A stretch of 64,000 nucleotides of DNA from Amycolatopsis mongoliensis (GCF_030285665.1 NZ_CP127295.1:620001-684000); one strand, 5' to 3'; numbered from the stretch's first letter, positions 1 to 10,136 are shown. Notes: generated from the sequence alone by a model not told the origin. A program made the numbers and translations.

Positions 1-147
1 CGCCGGGCAGCCGGTGTACGTCGGCGTGATCGCGACGACCACGCGCCCGCCTTCTTCGGACACCGAACGCAGCACGCCCAGGTCCGCGAGCGTCAGCATC
101 GGCAGCTCGGGGTCGGTGACCGTGGCCGCGACGGCCGCCGCGGTCAC
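1..147 (-). CDS. paaD: PaaD, phenylacetyl-CoA epoxidase assembly subunit (N-terminal part only)
   Basis: This is the first 49 codons of a gene that leaves the window at its left edge. The GTG start overlaps the paaC stop by four bases (GTGA). The translated start contains DPELPMLTLADLGVL and ITPTYTGCPA, which match the opening of PaaD (PaaJ), a DUF59/MIP18-type protein. In the family, PaaD is needed for the ring 1,2-epoxidase PaaABC(D)E, probably in metal-centre maturation rather than catalysis. The reductase gene paaE would be expected just beyond the edge, but that is not visible. Confidence 0.9.
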   Translation of the reverse strand, partial: MTAAAVAATVTDPELPMLTLADLGVLRSVSEEGGRVVVAITPTYTGCPA

Positions 148-1001
148 CACTTCGCGTCCGGCATCGCCCGGGCGACGCTCTGCAGCTCCGCCAGCAGGAA
201 CCCCATCTGCTCGGTGTGCACGCCGTCGCGGCCGGTCCGCCCGGAAACCCCGGCGAGCTCCCCCGAAGACGGCCGCACCAGCGTCGCCGCCGCCAGGGCC
301 TGGTCCAGCACCGCGTCGAACTCCGGCCGCAGCGAGGCCGCGTCCACCAGCTCCACCGGGTGCGTGCGGAACAGCTCCCCCACGTACGGCCAGACCGCGT
401 CGAGCCCCTCCTGCATCCGCTCGTGCGACACCGGCGTCCCGTCGCCCAGGCGGACCAGCCACTGCGCCGCGTAGTCGCGGTGGTAGGTCACCTCCTTGAC
501 GCCCTTGTCCGCGATCGCGGCCAGCACCGGGTCCACCGCCGGCACGAGCCGCTGCAGCAGCGCGAGGCGCCACGTCGAGAACACGAACAGCCGGGCGATC
601 AGGTGCCCGAAGTGACCGCCGCCCAGCTCGGCGAGCCGGACGTTGCGGAACTCGTTCTCGGCGCGGAAGAACGCGAACGAATCCTCCGAGCGCGAAGAGC
701 CGTCGGCCTTGCCGGCGCGCGCGAGCAGCAGCCGCGCCTGGCCGAGCAGGTCGAGGCCGATGTTCGCGATCGCGACCTCGTCCTCCAGCTCGGGCGCGTG
801 GGTGCACCACTCCTGCAGCCGGTGGGAGAAGACCAGCGCGTCGTCGCCCAGCATCAGGCAGTACGCCGCCAGCCGGTCACCGTCCACACCGGACGGCACG
901 GACGTGTCCACTCCGGACAGCGGGTCCTCGAAGCCGGTGCCGAACGCCCAGCGCGTGTCGTTCTCCTCGGTCAGCGACTCGTACACGTTGTCGAAACTCA
1001 T
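144..1001 (-). CDS. paaC: PaaC, phenylacetyl-CoA 1,2-epoxidase structural subunit
   Basis: A 285-residue protein starting [10 protein letters not shown]. The ATG overlaps the paaB stop by four bases, which fixes the start. In the family PaaC has the ferritin-like fold of PaaA but lacks the catalytic iron ligands. It pairs with PaaA in the heteromeric core that epoxidises the ring of phenylacetyl-CoA. Visible family segments include LQEWCTHAPELEDEVAIANIGLDLLGQ split over the first third and VTYHRDYAAQWLVRLGDG in the middle. It is the fourth gene of the paaZABCD run, and every junction in that run is a four-base overlap, so translational coupling and one mRNA are likely. Confidence 0.95.
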   Translation of the reverse strand: MSFDNVYESLTEENDTRWAFGTGFEDPLSGVDTSVPSGVDGDRLAAYCLMLGDDALVFSHRLQEWCTHAPELEDEVAIANIGLDLLGQARLLLARAGKADGSSRSEDSFAFFRAENEFRNVRLAELGGGHFGHLIARLFVFSTWRLALLQRLVPAVDPVLAAIADKGVKEVTYHRDYAAQWLVRLGDGTPVSHERMQEGLDAVWPYVGELFRTHPVELVDAASLRPEFDAVLDQALAAATLVRPSSGELAGVSGRTGRDGVHTEQMGFLLAELQSVARAMPDAKW

Positions 1002-1354
1002 ATGTGCGGCACCTCCTCGGGGATGTCGTAGAACGTCGGGTGCCGGTAGACCTTGTCGCCGCTCGGCGCGAAGAACGGGTCCTTCTCGTCCGGCGACGAC
1101 GCGGTGATGTCCGAAGCCCGCACGACCCAGATCGACACGCCTTCGTTGCGGCGGGTGTAGAGGTCGCGCGCGTGGTGCAGCGCCATCTGGTCGTCGGCCG
1201 CGTGCAGCGACCCGACGTGCACGTGGTTCAGCCCGCGCTTGCCGCGGACGAACACCTCGTACAGCGGCCAGTCGTGCTTGACCGGGCCGGGAGCGGCGGG
1301 AACGCCCTCCAGCGGGACGGCCCCGTGGCCGCCTTCGGCAGTCAGGTCGCTCAC
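998..1354 (-). CDS. paaB: PaaB, phenylacetyl-CoA epoxidase subunit B
   Basis: A 118-residue protein starting with GTG, which overlaps the paaA stop. The segment [20 protein letters not shown] and the ending [11 protein letters not shown] are characteristic of PaaB. The family member is a small structural subunit that bridges PaaAC units in the epoxidase complex. About 20 extra residues precede the conserved WPLYEVF block. The gene sits between paaA and paaC, as in other phenylacetate clusters. Confidence 0.94.
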   Translation of the reverse strand: MSDLTAEGGHGAVPLEGVPAAPGPVKHDWPLYEVFVRGKRGLNHVHVGSLHAADDQMALHHARDLYTRRNEGVSIWVVRASDITASSPDEKDPFFAPSGDKVYRHPTFYDIPEEVPHI

Positions 1355-2286
1355 TTCCGCTCCTCCTTCTTGGCCGCGTGCGCCACCGCGGCTTCGCGGA
1401 CCCAGGCACCTTCTTCGTGCGCGCGGCGCCGGTGCGCGATCCGCGAAGCGTTGCACGGGCCGTTGCCCTTCAGCACGTTCTTGAACTCGTCCCAGTCCAC
1501 CGCGCCGAAGTCGTAGTGCTCCCGCGAGGCGTTCCACTTGAGGTCGGGATCGGGGAACGTGACGCCGAGGGCGGCGGCCTGCGGCACGGACATGTCGACG
1601 AAGCGCTGCCGCAGCTCGTCGTTGGTGTGGCGCTTGACCTTCCACGCCATCGACTGCGCGGTGTTCGGCGAGTCGGCGTCCGGCGGGCCGAACATCATCA
1701 ACGACGGCCACCACCAGCGGTTCACGGCCTCCTGGACCATCTCCCGCTGCTGCTCGGTGCCCTTCATCATCGTCATCAGCAGCTCGAACCCCTGCCGCTG
1801 GTGGAAGGACTCCTCCTTGCAGATGCGGATCATCGCCCGCGCGTACGGCCCGTAGGACGACCGGCAGAGCGGCACCTGGTTGCAGATCGCCGCGCCGTCG
1901 ACCAGCCAGCCGATCACGCCGACGTCGGCGAAGGTCAGCGTCGGGTAGTTGAAGATCGACGAGTACTTCTGCTTGCCGTTGATGAGCTTGTCGGTCAGGT
2001 CCGCGCGGTCGGCGCCCAGCGTCGCCGCCGCCGAGTACAGGTAGAGGCCGTGGCCGGCTTCGTCCTGCACCTTCGCCAGCAGGATCGCCTTGCGCCGCAA
2101 CGACGGCGCCCGCGTGATCCAGTTGCCCTCGGGCTGCATCCCGATGATCTCCGAATGCGCGTGCTGCGCGATCTGCCGGATCATCGTCTTGCGGTAACCC
2201 TCGGGCACCCAGTCGCGCGGCTCGATCCGCTGGTCGCGCTCGATGGTGTGCTCGAAGTGTTCCTCAAGCGAAGCCACAGCTGTCAC
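1351..2286 (-). CDS. paaA: PaaA, phenylacetyl-CoA 1,2-epoxidase catalytic subunit
   Basis: A 311-residue cytosolic di-iron protein. Two carboxylate-histidine iron motifs are visible: E76-A-G-H79 and E159-S-F-H162. With PaaBC and the reductase PaaE, it uses O2 and NADPH-derived electrons to form ring-1,2-epoxyphenylacetyl-CoA. The GTG start overlaps the paaZ stop by four bases. A much longer open frame extends upstream, but it is only the shadow of paaZ in another frame. The C-terminus ([16 protein letters not shown]) is Arg/Ala-rich and poorly conserved. Confidence 0.96.
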   Translation of the reverse strand: MTAVASLEEHFEHTIERDQRIEPRDWVPEGYRKTMIRQIAQHAHSEIIGMQPEGNWITRAPSLRRKAILLAKVQDEAGHGLYLYSAAATLGADRADLTDKLINGKQKYSSIFNYPTLTFADVGVIGWLVDGAAICNQVPLCRSSYGPYARAMIRICKEESFHQRQGFELLMTMMKGTEQQREMVQEAVNRWWWPSLMMFGPPDADSPNTAQSMAWKVKRHTNDELRQRFVDMSVPQAAALGVTFPDPDLKWNASREHYDFGAVDWDEFKNVLKGNGPCNASRIAHRRRAHEEGAWVREAAVAHAAKKEERK

Positions 2287-4313
2287 GGCTGCTCCTTCGA
2301 AACCAGGGTCAGGACGTCGTACTTGGCCACGGACTCGCCGTCGGCGTTGGTGACGTCGGCGTCCCAGCGGACCTCGCCGTACTCCTGGTCGATCCGCGGG
2401 GTGATCTGCTTGGCGGTGAGCGTCACCGTCAGCGAGTCGCCGACCTTGACCGGGGTGAGGAACCGCAGGTTCTCCAGGCCGTAGTTGGCCAGCACCGGAC
2501 CCGGCTCGGGCGAGACGAACAACCCTGCCGCAAACGAGACGACCAGGTAGCCGTGCGCGACGATGCCGCCGAACAACGGGTTCGCGGCCGCCGCCTCCGG
2601 GTCGGTGTGGGCGTAGAACGTGTCGCCGGTGAACTCGGCGAAGTGGTCGACGTCCTCCTGCGTGACCGTCCGCGGCCCGGCGACGACGGAGTCGCCGATC
2701 TTCAGTTCGGCCAGGGACTTCCGGAACGGGTGAACGTCGCCTTCGGTGCGCGGCGCGCCGGTCACCCAGCGGCCGGTCACAGAGGAAAGAACGGCCGGCG
2801 AGCCCTGCACCGCCGTGCGCTGCATGTGGTGCAGGACGCCGCGGATACCGCCCATCTCCTCGCCGCCACCCGCGCGGCCCGGTCCGCCGTGGACCAGCTG
2901 CGGCATCGGCGAGCCGTGGCCGGTGGACTCCTTCGCGTCGTCGGCGTCCAGCACCAGCAGGCGGCCGTGGTACGGCGCCGCGCCGAGAACGACGTCGCGC
3001 ACGAACTCCTTGTCGGCCGAGACCACGGACCCGGCGAGGCTGCCGCCGCCGCGAGCGGCGAACTCGACGACCTGCTCGGTGGACGTGTAGGGCATGAGCG
3101 TCGAGACCGGGCCGAACGCCTCGACCTCGTGCGGCTCCGACCGCTCCGGGTCCGCCTTGAGCAGCACCGGCGAGATGAAGGCGCCGCGCTCGGCGTCGGC
3201 GTCGACGACCTCGACGTTCTCGGGGTCGCCGAACACGACGCTCCCGGCGTCCAGCAGCGCCTTCAGCGACCGCCGGACCTCCTCGCGCTGCTCCAGGCTG
3301 GCCAGCGCGCCCATCCGGACGCCCTCCGCAGCCGGGTTGCCGACGGTCACCTTCGCGAGCCGCTCGGCCGCGGCGGCAGCGACGTCGTCGAGGAGCGAGG
3401 CCGGGACGAACGCGCGGCGGATCGCCGTGCACTTCTGGCCCGCCTTGACGGTCATCTCGGTGGTCAGCTGCTTGACGAACAGGTCGAACTCGGTGGTGCC
3501 CTTGACCGCGTCCGGGCCGAGGATCGAGCAGTTCAGCGAGTCGGCCTCGGCGTTGAACCGGACGGCGTTGCGGATGATCGCCGGGTGCGCCCGCAGCTTC
3601 TGCGCGGTGGACGCCGAGCCGGTGAACGACACGAGGTCCTGCGCGGTCACGTGGTCCAGGAGGTCGCCGACGCTGCCGGCGACGAACTGCAGCGAGCCCT
3701 CGGGCAGGATCCCCGACTCGATGATCAGCTCGACCAGCCGCGCGGTCAGGTAGGCCGTCGAGCTGGCCGGCTTCACCAGGCTCGGCACCCCGGCCAGGAA
3801 CGCGGGCGCGAACTTCTCCAGCGGCCCCCACACCGGGAAGTTGAACGCGTTGATCTGGATGGCGACGCCCCGCAGCGGGGTCGCGATGTGCTGGGCGACG
3901 AACGTCCCCCCGCGCGAAAGCGGCTCGACGTTGCCCTCGACGTAGACGGTGTCGTTCGGCAGCTCGCGCTTGCCCTTCGAGGCGTAGCTGAACAGCACGC
4001 CGATGCCGCCGTCGATGTCGAACTTGGAGTCACCGAGCGTGGCGCCGGTGCGCGCGGAGAGTGCGTACAGCTCCTCGCGGTGCTCGCGCAGGTGCGAGGC
4101 CAGCGCCTTCAGCAGGGCCGCGCGCTGGTGGAACGTCAGCTCCCGCAGCGCCGGGCCGCCCACCCGGCGGCCGTACTCCAGCGCACCCGCGAAGTCGACG
4201 CCCTTCGACGAGATCCGGGCGACCTCCTCGCCCGTGGCCGCGTCGTGCAGCGGGACGCCCTCGTCCGCCGCCGTGTGCCACTCCCCGGAGACGTAGCTGC
4301 GCAGCACTGCCAT
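2283..4313 (-). CDS. paaZ: PaaZ, bifunctional oxepin-CoA hydrolase / semialdehyde dehydrogenase
   Basis: A 676-residue fusion with two domains. Residues of about 1-520 form an aldehyde dehydrogenase with the catalytic cysteine in [10 protein letters not shown] and the general-base Glu in FNAEADSLN. Residues of about 535-676 form a MaoC-like hydratase domain with [15 protein letters not shown] and GIVAHGYL. In the pathway the hydratase opens the oxepin-CoA ring and the dehydrogenase oxidises the resulting aldehyde to 3-oxo-5,6-dehydrosuberyl-CoA. The ATG follows a GGAGG box. It is the first gene of the minus-strand paa operon and is transcribed away from paaI. Confidence 0.96.
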   Translation of the reverse strand: MAVLRSYVSGEWHTAADEGVPLHDAATGEEVARISSKGVDFAGALEYGRRVGGPALRELTFHQRAALLKALASHLREHREELYALSARTGATLGDSKFDIDGGIGVLFSYASKGKRELPNDTVYVEGNVEPLSRGGTFVAQHIATPLRGVAIQINAFNFPVWGPLEKFAPAFLAGVPSLVKPASSTAYLTARLVELIIESGILPEGSLQFVAGSVGDLLDHVTAQDLVSFTGSASTAQKLRAHPAIIRNAVRFNAEADSLNCSILGPDAVKGTTEFDLFVKQLTTEMTVKAGQKCTAIRRAFVPASLLDDVAAAAAERLAKVTVGNPAAEGVRMGALASLEQREEVRRSLKALLDAGSVVFGDPENVEVVDADAERGAFISPVLLKADPERSEPHEVEAFGPVSTLMPYTSTEQVVEFAARGGGSLAGSVVSADKEFVRDVVLGAAPYHGRLLVLDADDAKESTGHGSPMPQLVHGGPGRAGGGEEMGGIRGVLHHMQRTAVQGSPAVLSSVTGRWVTGAPRTEGDVHPFRKSLAELKIGDSVVAGPRTVTQEDVDHFAEFTGDTFYAHTDPEAAAANPLFGGIVAHGYLVVSFAAGLFVSPEPGPVLANYGLENLRFLTPVKVGDSLTVTLTAKQITPRIDQEYGEVRWDADVTNADGESVAKYDVLTLVSKEQP

Positions 4314-4336
4314 CAGGTCCCGACCTCCACCGAATT

Positions 4337-4358
4337 ACCTACCGGACGTTCAGTTATT
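4337..4358. promoter_or_regulatory. PaaR-like operator in front of paaZ
   Basis: The 22-base stretch ACCTACCGGACGTTCAGTTA plus two bases fits the corynebacterial PaaR consensus ACTNACCGNNCGNNCGGTNAGT, recalled from memory, with about three mismatches. It lies 24 bases upstream of the paaZ start codon, where a bound repressor would block the operon. The likely partner is the TetR protein at 6169. Confidence 0.6.
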
Positions 4359-4400
4359 TGCATGGTAACCGCCGGGCTCCGGGATCGGAAGGGGTGACGC

Positions 4401-4429
4401 TTGACACCGGCGGTGCCACTGCCTTTACT
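4401..4429 (+). promoter_or_regulatory. Promoter for paaI-paaK-tetR
   Basis: A consensus -35 TTGACA (4401-4406) is separated by 17 bases from TTTACT (4424-4429). Transcription would start near 4436, just before the second operator. The spacing and perfect -35 box make this the best promoter in the paa divergent region. Confidence 0.55.
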
Positions 4430-4443
4430 GAGCGGCACCGCCA

Positions 4444-4465
4444 GGTGACCGTCCATTCGGTAGGT
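4444..4465. promoter_or_regulatory. Second PaaR-like operator, in front of paaI
   Basis: GGTGACCGTCCATTCGGTAG plus two bases carries the ACCG and CGGT half-sites at the same spacing as the operator at 4337, with about four departures from the PaaR consensus. It lies just downstream of the predicted paaI transcription start. Confidence 0.5.
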
Positions 4466-4481
4466 CAGGCACGGAGGACGA

Positions 4482-4894
4482 ATGACCAACGCCGCGCACA
4501 CCATGTTCGCCGCCGACGAGGCGTCGCGCGCGCTGGGCATCGAGCTGGCCGAAGCGAGCGACGGCCGCGCCGTCGCGACCATGAAGATCACGCGCGAGAT
4601 GGTCAACGGCCACGACATCGCGCACGGCGGGTACGTCTTCCTGCTGGCCGACACGGCGTTCGCCTGCGCCTGCAACACCCACGGCCCGGTGACGGTCGCC
4701 GCGGGCGCCGAAATCTCGTTCGTCGCGGCCGGCCGGCTCGGCGACCACCTCGTCGCCACCGCCACCGAGCGCACCCGCTACGGCCGCAACGGCATCTACG
4801 ACGTCACCGTGCACCGGGAGACCCCCGGCGGGCCCGAGGTCGTCGCCGAATTCCGCGGCCGCAGCCGCGTCCTCTCCGCGAAACAGGACCGACC

Positions 4895-4898
<4 letters not shown>
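4482..4898 (+). CDS. paaI: PaaI, (hydroxy)phenylacetyl-CoA thioesterase
   Basis: A 138-residue hot-dog-fold thioesterase. The motif NGHDIAHGGYVFLLADTAF, with HGG and the catalytic-side Asp, is typical of PaaI. The family hydrolyses ring-hydroxylated phenylacetyl-CoA and related dead-end thioesters and so protects the CoA pool. The ATG follows a GGAGGA box. The stop overlaps the paaK start by four bases. The gene is divergent from paaZ and shares its operator region. Confidence 0.93.
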
Positions 4899-6168
<1,270 letters not shown>

Positions 6169-6172
<4 letters not shown>

Positions 6173-6762
6173 CCACCCCGCGCCGCGGGCGGCCGGGCTA
6201 CGACCTCGAATCGCTGCTGCAGGTGGCGGTGCGCCTGTTCAACGAGCGCGGCTACGACGGCACGAGCATGGAGGACCTCTCCCGCAAGCTCGGCATCACG
6301 AAGTCGGCGATCTACCACCACGTGCCCAGCAAGGAGGAGCTGCTGCGGTTGTCGGTCGACCGGGCGCTGGACGGGCTGTTCGCCGTCGCGGCGGAGACGG
6401 CCGAGCTGGACGGGCGCGCGATCGACCGGCTGGAGCACCTGGTGCGGGGCAGCGTGCTGGTGCTCGCCGACCGGCTGCCGTTCGTGACGCTGCTGCTGCG
6501 CGTGCGCGGCAACACGAAGGTGGAGCGGGCGGCGCTGGCCCGGCGGCGCGAGTTCGACCTGCTGGTGACGGACCTGGTGAAGCAGGCGGAAGCCGAAGGC
6601 GACATCCGCCCGGACGTCGACCCGGCGGTGACCGCGCGGCTGGTCTTCGGCATGGTGAATTCGCTGATCGAGTGGTACAAGCCGCGGCGCGGGTCCTCGG
6701 CGACCGAAGTGGCGGACGCCGTGTGCAAGGTGGCGTTCGAAGGCCTGCGCACCCCGTCGTGA
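6169..6762 (+). CDS. TetR-family regulator, probable PaaR
   Basis: A 197-residue protein. The helix-turn-helix lies at about residues 25-60 (TSMEDLSRKLGITKSAIYHH), and the C-terminal part is a ligand-binding domain of the TetR_C type. The GTG start overlaps the paaK stop, so it is co-expressed with phenylacetate activation. By position it is probably the repressor acting on the two PaaR-like sites at 4337 and 4444, with phenylacetyl-CoA as the expected inducer in known PaaR systems. The role is inferred from context; the family assignment is clear. The stop codon lies inside the palindrome at 6752-6805. Confidence 0.88.
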
Positions 6763-6805
6763 GTGGTTAGGGCGGTTCTAACCGCCCTAACCACTCACGA
6801 CGGGG
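6752..6805. terminator. Perfect 26-bp inverted repeat between convergent genes
   Basis: Arms 6752-6777 and 6780-6805 are perfectly complementary around a two-base centre (CT). The element ends both the tetR gene on the plus strand and the small gene on the minus strand. The tetR stop codon TGA (6760-6762) is part of the left arm, in CGTGAGTGG. It probably acts as a bidirectional terminator, although no T-run follows. It belongs to the palindrome family described in the findings. Confidence 0.75.
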
Positions 6806-7117
6806 TCAGTCCTGTGCGTTCTGGGGTGGGCGCCCCGCCTGCCAGAGAAGGGCTTCGCGCAGTTGCTCGATCAACCGCTCGTCGTCCGCTTCGGACGGGT
6901 CGACGCCCAGCGGGATCCAGCGCTCGGAGACTTTCGAGCCTTCGTCGTAGCCCGTGATCACAATTCCCGAGTACGACAGGGACTCTTCGTCCGCGCAGTC
7001 GCCGTCGGGAAGGGGTTCGTCCGCTTCGAAAGCCTCGTCGAAGCTGACGTGACGATGCTGCAGGCGGACGCTCACCCAGCGTCCGGCCGGCCGGATCGGC
7101 GCGCCTTCCTCGGTCAT
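6806..7117 (-). CDS. Small acidic protein of unknown function
   Basis: A 103-residue, strongly acidic soluble protein starting MTEEGAPIRPAGRWVSVRL. There is no signal peptide, membrane segment or recognisable catalytic motif. The middle carries several Asp/Glu clusters (FDEAFEADEPLPDGDCADEE), followed by SYSGIVITGYDEGSKVSERW. I do not recognise the family. It stands alone between a convergent tetR and a divergent tetR, so context does not suggest a role. Codon use (GC-rich third positions) supports real coding. Confidence 0.7.
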   Translation of the reverse strand: MTEEGAPIRPAGRWVSVRLQHRHVSFDEAFEADEPLPDGDCADEESLSYSGIVITGYDEGSKVSERWIPLGVDPSEADDERLIEQLREALLWQAGRPPQNAQD

Positions 7118-7254
7118 CTGGCTCCTACCCCCGGTCGCTGGCCTCTGCCGTCTCGTCGCATCCGGGCGCCGGGAAGTTACCGGCGGGTTGTTCCGGTTGC
7201 GTAACGACGAAGGTTGACTCGAAACACCCGTTGGCCGCCACCGGAGTCACTCTC

Positions 7255-7281
7255 TTGACGAGAAGTCAACTGCTTGTTGAC
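7255..7281. promoter_or_regulatory. Three regularly spaced operator half-sites upstream of tetR 7312
   Basis: TTGAC (7255-7259), GTCAAC (7265-7270) and GTTGAC (7276-7281) alternate in orientation with exactly five bases between them. They form two overlapping dyads that share the central half-site. The cluster ends 30 bases before the start codon of the TetR gene, which suggests autoregulation. Confidence 0.5.
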
Positions 7282-7311
7282 AGCGTGCCGCTCCCCCGCG
7301 AGGCTGAGCGG

Positions 7312-7983
7312 ATGACCAGTGGGACCCGGCCGCGGCGCCGCCGCCTCGAACCGGCCGAACGGCGCGCGGAGATCCTCGCCGCCGCCCGGCACCTGTTCGG
7401 TGCGGGCAGCTACGCGTCGGTGTCCACTTCGGACATCGCGGAGGCGGCCGGGGTGGCGCGCCCGCTCATCAACCACTACTTCGGCGGCAAGCGCGAGCTC
7501 TACCTGGAAGTGGTGCGGCAGCTGATGATCGTGCCGGCGCCGGTCACCGAAGCGCTGCCGGACACCACGATGGAGGAGCGGCTGGCGATCGGTGTCGAGC
7601 GCTGGGTCGACGTCGTGGACCGCAACCGGGACGCCTGGCTGACCGTGATCGGCCCCGAGTCCGCGGGCCGCGACCCCGAGATCGAGCGGATCATGCTGGA
7701 GGCCGACGAGGTAGCCGCCGACCGCGTCCTGGAAGCCGCGCTGATGACCGACGTCACCGAGGGCCGGGAGGAGCTGCGCGCGATGATCCGGTCGTTCGGC
7801 GGGCTGCTGCGGGCCGCGTCGCGCGAATGGCTGATCCGCGGCACGCTCGACCGCACCGCGCTGCGCACCTTTCTCACCGATTCGATCCTCAACCTGCTGA
7901 AGGTCACCTACCCGGCGGTGCTTGCCGAGCGGCCCGGAAGCGGCGGGCGAACGCCGCCGGCGTCATCCCGGTCCAGCGCTTGA
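7312..7983 (+). CDS. TetR-family transcriptional regulator
   Basis: A 223-residue protein starting MTSGTRPRRRRLEPAER. The N-terminal helix-turn-helix covers about residues 15-60 (ISTSDIAEAAGVARPLI-like segment and NHYFGGKRELY). The rest is an all-helical ligand domain with no clear family match. The ATG at 7312 is preferred over an in-frame start at 7231 because the latter would run through the operator-like repeats. Its last 80 bases overlap the 3-prime end of the convergent AraC gene. The target is unknown; the adjacent operator cluster suggests it represses itself. Confidence 0.82.
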   Translation: MTSGTRPRRRRLEPAERRAEILAAARHLFGAGSYASVSTSDIAEAAGVARPLINHYFGGKRELYLEVVRQLMIVPAPVTEALPDTTMEERLAIGVERWVDVVDRNRDAWLTVIGPESAGRDPEIERIMLEADEVAADRVLEAALMTDVTEGREELRAMIRSFGGLLRAASREWLIRGTLDRTALRTFLTDSILNLLKVTYPAVLAERPGSGGRTPPASSRSSA

Positions 7984-8959
7984 ACGCGTAGATGAAGCTC
8001 GACGCCTCGGCGTACCCCAGCCGGTACGCGACGTCTTCGACCGACAGGACGCCGGTGTCGAGCAGCTCCTCGGCCAACGTCTGGCGGACCTCGTCGACCA
8101 GCGCGCGGTAGCTGGTGCCGGACTCGGTCAGGCGCCGCCGCAGCGTGCGCGTGCTGAGCGTCAGCTGGCGGGCGATCTCGTCCATCCCGGCGTCGACCCC
8201 GCCGAGCCGGACCAGGCGCTCCCGCACCTGCTGCGAGATGCCCGAACGCCGGCGTTTGCGCGCGACGAGCGCTTCGCACTGCGTGGCGCACAGGGCGACG
8301 GTCTGCTCGTTGGCCTGCGGCAGGGGCAGCATCAGCAGCGCGGCGTCGAGCGTCGCGCGGCAGGCGTCGGCGCCGAACCGCGGCACCAGGCCGAACGCGG
8401 CCCGGTAGGGGTCCACTGTGGACAGCTCGTGCCGGAAGCTCAGGTCGTCCAGCACGATCTCCGGGAGCAGGTCGCGCATGACCGAGAAGATCGCTGCCAG
8501 GTCGCGCAGCACGAGGAAGCGGGCGACGTCGGCGGGCACGCGGCTGTCGTCGAGCTCCAGCGTCAGGCGCCCGTCGTCCAGCTCGACGTGCGGGATGCAG
8601 AAGGCGAAGCTGAGATCGAAGTAGCGTAGCGAGAACAGCATCGCGTCCCGCAGGGTCGGGCTGCTGATGCAGGCGAACCCGAAGATGCCGAAGGTGGTGA
8701 CGCGGTAGCGGCGGCCGAGCTCCAGTGCCGTCGCGTCGGAGCCGTCCAGGTCGACCAGGGCGCGGACGACGGCCAGCTCCTGCCGCGCGTCGACCTGCAC
8801 CGACGGGTCGGCGAGGAGCTCCGGCGAGAGCGTGGTCGCGGCCAGCAGCTTCTCGGCGGGCAGGCCGCGGTCGGCGGCGAACCGGGTCATCAGCTCGATG
8901 CTCGCGGTGCCGCGCGGGAAGTCCCAGTCCTTGACGGCGGGCGCGGCGAGCTCGGCCAT
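7904..8959 (-). CDS. AraC-family transcriptional regulator (arabinose-binding-domain type)
   Basis: A 351-residue protein. About residues 20-210 resemble the Arabinose_bd sensing domain of OruR/VqsM-type AraC proteins (VTTFGIFGFACISSPTLRDA). Residues of about 245-345 hold the paired AraC helix-turn-helices, ending in SVEDVAYRLGYAEASSFIYA and WTGMTPAAFARRFR. Such proteins often activate adjacent catabolic genes. The monooxygenase and GMC oxidoreductase at 10213-13337 are the nearest candidates, but one unrelated-looking gene lies between. The ATG at 8959 is the first plausible start. Confidence 0.88.
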   Translation of the reverse strand: MAELAAPAVKDWDFPRGTASIELMTRFAADRGLPAEKLLAATTLSPELLADPSVQVDARQELAVVRALVDLDGSDATALELGRRYRVTTFGIFGFACISSPTLRDAMLFSLRYFDLSFAFCIPHVELDDGRLTLELDDSRVPADVARFLVLRDLAAIFSVMRDLLPEIVLDDLSFRHELSTVDPYRAAFGLVPRFGADACRATLDAALLMLPLPQANEQTVALCATQCEALVARKRRRSGISQQVRERLVRLGGVDAGMDEIARQLTLSTRTLRRRLTESGTSYRALVDEVRQTLAEELLDTGVLSVEDVAYRLGYAEASSFIYAFKRWTGMTPAAFARRFRAARQAPPGR

Positions 8960-9038
8960 GGCCGGAAGTATGGATGACGGCCGTTCGCCCGTCGAATCGA
9001 GGACCGGAACTGTCCGGGGTGATCGTTAGGGTGACGGC

Positions 9039-10136
9039 GTGGAGACCTTGAGCCGGCGGGCCCTGAACCGCGCGACGCTGGAGCGCCAGCTGCTGCTGCG
9101 CCGCGCGAAGATGTCCGCCCACGACGCCGTGGCGCACCTGGCCGGGCTGCAGGCGCAGGCGCCGTTCCCGCCGTACTACGCGTTGTGGTCGCGCCTGCAC
9201 GGGTTCCGGCCGAAGGAGCTGGCGGCGCTGCTGGAAGAGCGGCGCGTGGTGCGGATCGCGCTGATGCGCGGCACGGTCCACCTGGTGACGGCGGCGGACG
9301 CGCTGGCGTGGCGGCCGGTGGTGCAGGTGCTCTACGACCGCGACCTGAAGACGAACACGCAGCACGCCCGCGAGCTGGCCGACCTGGACCACGACGTCGT
9401 CGCCGGGGCGGCGCGGGAGCTGCTGACCCGGTCGGCGCTGTCCTCCACGGTGTTGGGCGCCGAGCTGGCGCGACGCTGGCCGGACCGCGCTCCGGCGTCC
9501 CTGACGCACCTCGCCCGGGGACGGCTGCCGCTGGTGCAGACTCCGCCCCGGGCGATCTGGGGCAAGGCCGGGCAGACGACGTACGCGTGTCTCGACGAGT
9601 GGGTGGGTGCGCCGCTTCCCCCGCCTGCGCCCGCTTCGCTCATTTCGCGGTATCTGCGGGCGTTCGGGCCGGCGACGGTCGCGGACGTGCAGGCGTGGGC
9701 GGGCATCACGCGGCTCGGCGAGGTGGCTTCTGCGATGGACCTACGCCGCTACCGCGACGAGGACGGCCGGGAGCTGCTGGACCTGCCGGAGCTGACCGTG
9801 CCGGACGAGGACGTCCCGGCGCCGCCGCGCCTGCTCGGGCCGTTCGACCAGACGATCCTCTCCTACGCCGACCGGACGCGGGTGATCTCGGACGAGTACC
9901 GCAAGCGCGTCATCAGCCAGAACGGACTGGTCAAGGGCACGCTGCTGGCCGGCGGGCAGGTGCGGGGCTTCTGGGAGACCACGAAGTCGAAGCAGGCGGC
10001 GATCGTCGAGCTGTCGCCGTTCGAGAAGCTGCCGAAACGCGACCTCGCGGCGTTGGAGAGCGCGGCCGGACGCCTGCTGAGCTGGGCGGAACCCGACGCG
10101 GAGACCCGGGACGTGCGCGTCCGCCCGCCGGCGTGA
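9039..10136 (+). CDS. Winged-helix protein of the HTH_42 / AlkZ-like family
   Basis: A 365-residue protein starting (GTG) METLSRRALNRATLERQLLL. This opening and the segments RRVVRIALMRGTVHLVTAAD and LLGPFDQTILSYADR are typical of the winged-helix HTH_42 superfamily. AlkZ-type DNA glycosylases of that superfamily remove bulky lesions or unhook cross-links, and they carry a catalytic QxQ near residues 37-39. Here Q38-A-Q40 sits in LAGLQAQAP, and the total length matches AlkZ. DNA-repair activity is therefore plausible but inferred. Many family members are unannotated, and this could instead be an uncharacterised paralogue. No self-resistance cluster is evident beside it. Confidence 0.75.
   Translation: METLSRRALNRATLERQLLLRRAKMSAHDAVAHLAGLQAQAPFPPYYALWSRLHGFRPKELAALLEERRVVRIALMRGTVHLVTAADALAWRPVVQVLYDRDLKTNTQHARELADLDHDVVAGAARELLTRSALSSTVLGAELARRWPDRAPASLTHLARGRLPLVQTPPRAIWGKAGQTTYACLDEWVGAPLPPPAPASLISRYLRAFGPATVADVQAWAGITRLGEVASAMDLRRYRDEDGRELLDLPELTVPDEDVPAPPRLLGPFDQTILSYADRTRVISDEYRKRVISQNGLVKGTLLAGGQVRGFWETTKSKQAAIVELSPFEKLPKRDLAALESAAGRLLSWAEPDAETRDVRVRPPA

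Noticed and set aside
2553..4397. A 614-residue plus-strand frame opposite paaZ
   Set aside because: No domain or start site; it is the antisense of a well-conserved PaaZ.
7904..7983. A frameshift where the TetR and AraC genes overlap by 80 bases
   Set aside because: The AraC C-terminus is conserved and complete, and the TetR domain ends before the overlap, so a genuine convergent overlap is simpler.
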